From Clostridium sp. CAG:967 (GTDB lineage Bacteria; Cyanobacteriota; Vampirovibrionia; Gastranaerophilales; Gastranaerophilaceae), in the NCBI GenBank assembly GCA_000433095.1, contig HF991443.1:1-5655 (forward strand): a stretch of 5,655 bases of DNA. Reading direction: 5' to 3'. Below, in pieces: positions 5,555-5,655 of this stretch. Within the stretch, counting starts at the first letter, position 1. Every line of letters starts with the position of its first letter. The notes below the pieces were generated by a model that ran no database searches, was not told the origin of the DNA, and saw only the letters and a program-made list of their open reading frames with translations. A program made the translations under genes and the position numbers.

Positions 5555-5560
5555 ATTATA
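5555..5560 (-). promoter_or_regulatory. Second TATAAT close to the prepilin start
   Basis: The minus strand has a perfect TATAAT at 5560 to 5555, nine bases before the ATG. If used, it would produce a transcript with only 2 to 4 leader bases that lacks the GGAG. No good -35 sits 16 to 18 bases upstream. It may be chance in AT-rich DNA or an alternative, nearly leaderless promoter. Confidence 0.25.
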
Positions 5561-5562
5561 AT

Positions 5563-5576
5563 TGTGACATGTTACA
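5563..5576. promoter_or_regulatory. 14-bp operator-like palindrome upstream of the prepilin gene
   Basis: The sequence TGTGACATGTTACA matches its own reverse complement at 12 of 14 positions: two TGTnACA half-sites meet at a perfect ACATGT core. It overlaps the expected transcription start of the distal promoter (about 5575) and lies between the two candidate -10 elements, a position where a bound dimer would be expected to repress. The half-sites recall the TGTGA of CRP/FNR-family sites, but the spacing is four bases instead of CRP's six, so no regulator is assigned. Confidence 0.4.
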
Positions 5577-5581
5577 TCACT

Positions 5582-5609
5582 ATTATAACAAATTTTGTAT
5601 TTTTTACAA
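5582..5609 (-). promoter_or_regulatory. Prepilin promoter with extended -10
   Basis: On the minus strand TTGTAA (5609 to 5604, four of six consensus) is followed after 16 bases by TATAAT (5587 to 5582), preceded by TGT to make a TGn extended -10. Initiation near 5575 would give a leader of about 30 bases carrying the GGAG at 5551-5554. This is the best promoter for the prepilin gene. Confidence 0.6.
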
Positions 5610-5645
5610 CCCTCAAAAAATACTTTACAGGAGCTTAAACGGTTG

Positions 5646-5655
5646 CCCCCCCCCC
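5646..5655 (+). repeat. Homopolymer of ten C at the window end
   Basis: Ten consecutive C close the window, in DNA where even short G/C runs are rare. It most likely marks a contig end spoiled by a sequencing artefact (poly-G reads seen from the other strand) or an assembly break at a hard homopolymer. A true phase-variable C/G tract upstream of the prepilin gene cannot be excluded, but the run begins about 37 bases beyond that gene's -35. Confidence 0.75.

Noticed and set aside
5563..5576. NtcA (GTA-N8-TAC) or canonical CRP (TGTGA-N6-TCACA) site
   Set aside because: The dyad spacing is two bases too short for both consensus forms, so I report only an unassigned palindrome.
5629..5655. AGGAG followed by TTG at 5643 as the start of a plus-strand gene
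   Set aside because: The frame runs straight into the terminal C run, which would encode only prolines, and the C run is probably artefactual.

Overview
The window is AT-rich bacterial DNA with lysine codons that are mostly AAA. It comes from a cell with an outer membrane (a porin-type beta-barrel with a signal peptide) that makes type IV pilin-like proteins. The prepilin N-terminus (FTLAEVLITLGIIGVVAAMTIP) and its C-terminal Cys-rich block are of a style I associate with Candidatus Gastranaerophilales/Melainabacteria, the non-photosynthetic gut relatives of Cyanobacteria. That placement is an inference from protein style, not from a search. The last ten bases are a pure C run, so the window probably ends at a contig end.

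Layout, left to right. (1) Positions 1-107 are a divergent promoter region. A minus-strand extended -10 and a Shine-Dalgarno sequence point to a gene just outside the left edge. On the plus strand, a perfect TTGACA-N17-TATAAT promoter ends 6 bases before the hisS start codon. (2) Positions 108-1926 are a plus-strand transcription unit: hisS (histidyl-tRNA synthetase), a short nucleotidyltransferase-fold protein with an altered active-site signature, and an unrecognised 65-residue protein. (3) Positions 1936-3339 are a minus-strand outer-membrane porin of the porin O/P type, convergent with the hisS unit. (4) Positions 3401-4846 are a plus-strand PLP-dependent Orn/Lys/Arg decarboxylase of the short SpeA-like type, divergent from the porin. 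(5) Positions 4847-5545 are a minus-strand prepilin-type protein whose stop codon directly abuts the decarboxylase stop. (6) Positions 5546-5655 hold the prepilin promoter, a palindrome that looks like an operator, and the C run.

The genes are housekeeping and envelope functions and do not form one pathway. hisS charges tRNA-His, the decarboxylase makes a polyamine or diamine, the porin is an outer-membrane channel, and the pilin-like protein is an exported or surface component. I see no mobile element, CRISPR array, RNA gene or defence system.

The more interesting signals are in gene expression. hisS, and probably the decarboxylase, look leaderless, while the internal operon genes and the prepilin have Shine-Dalgarno sequences. 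Both convergent gene pairs have AT-rich palindromes that include both stop codons. A GC-rich hairpin at the 3' end of the nucleotidyltransferase gene stands out from its AT-rich surroundings and reads as a terminator on the minus strand, which would place the end of the porin transcript antisense to the operon.
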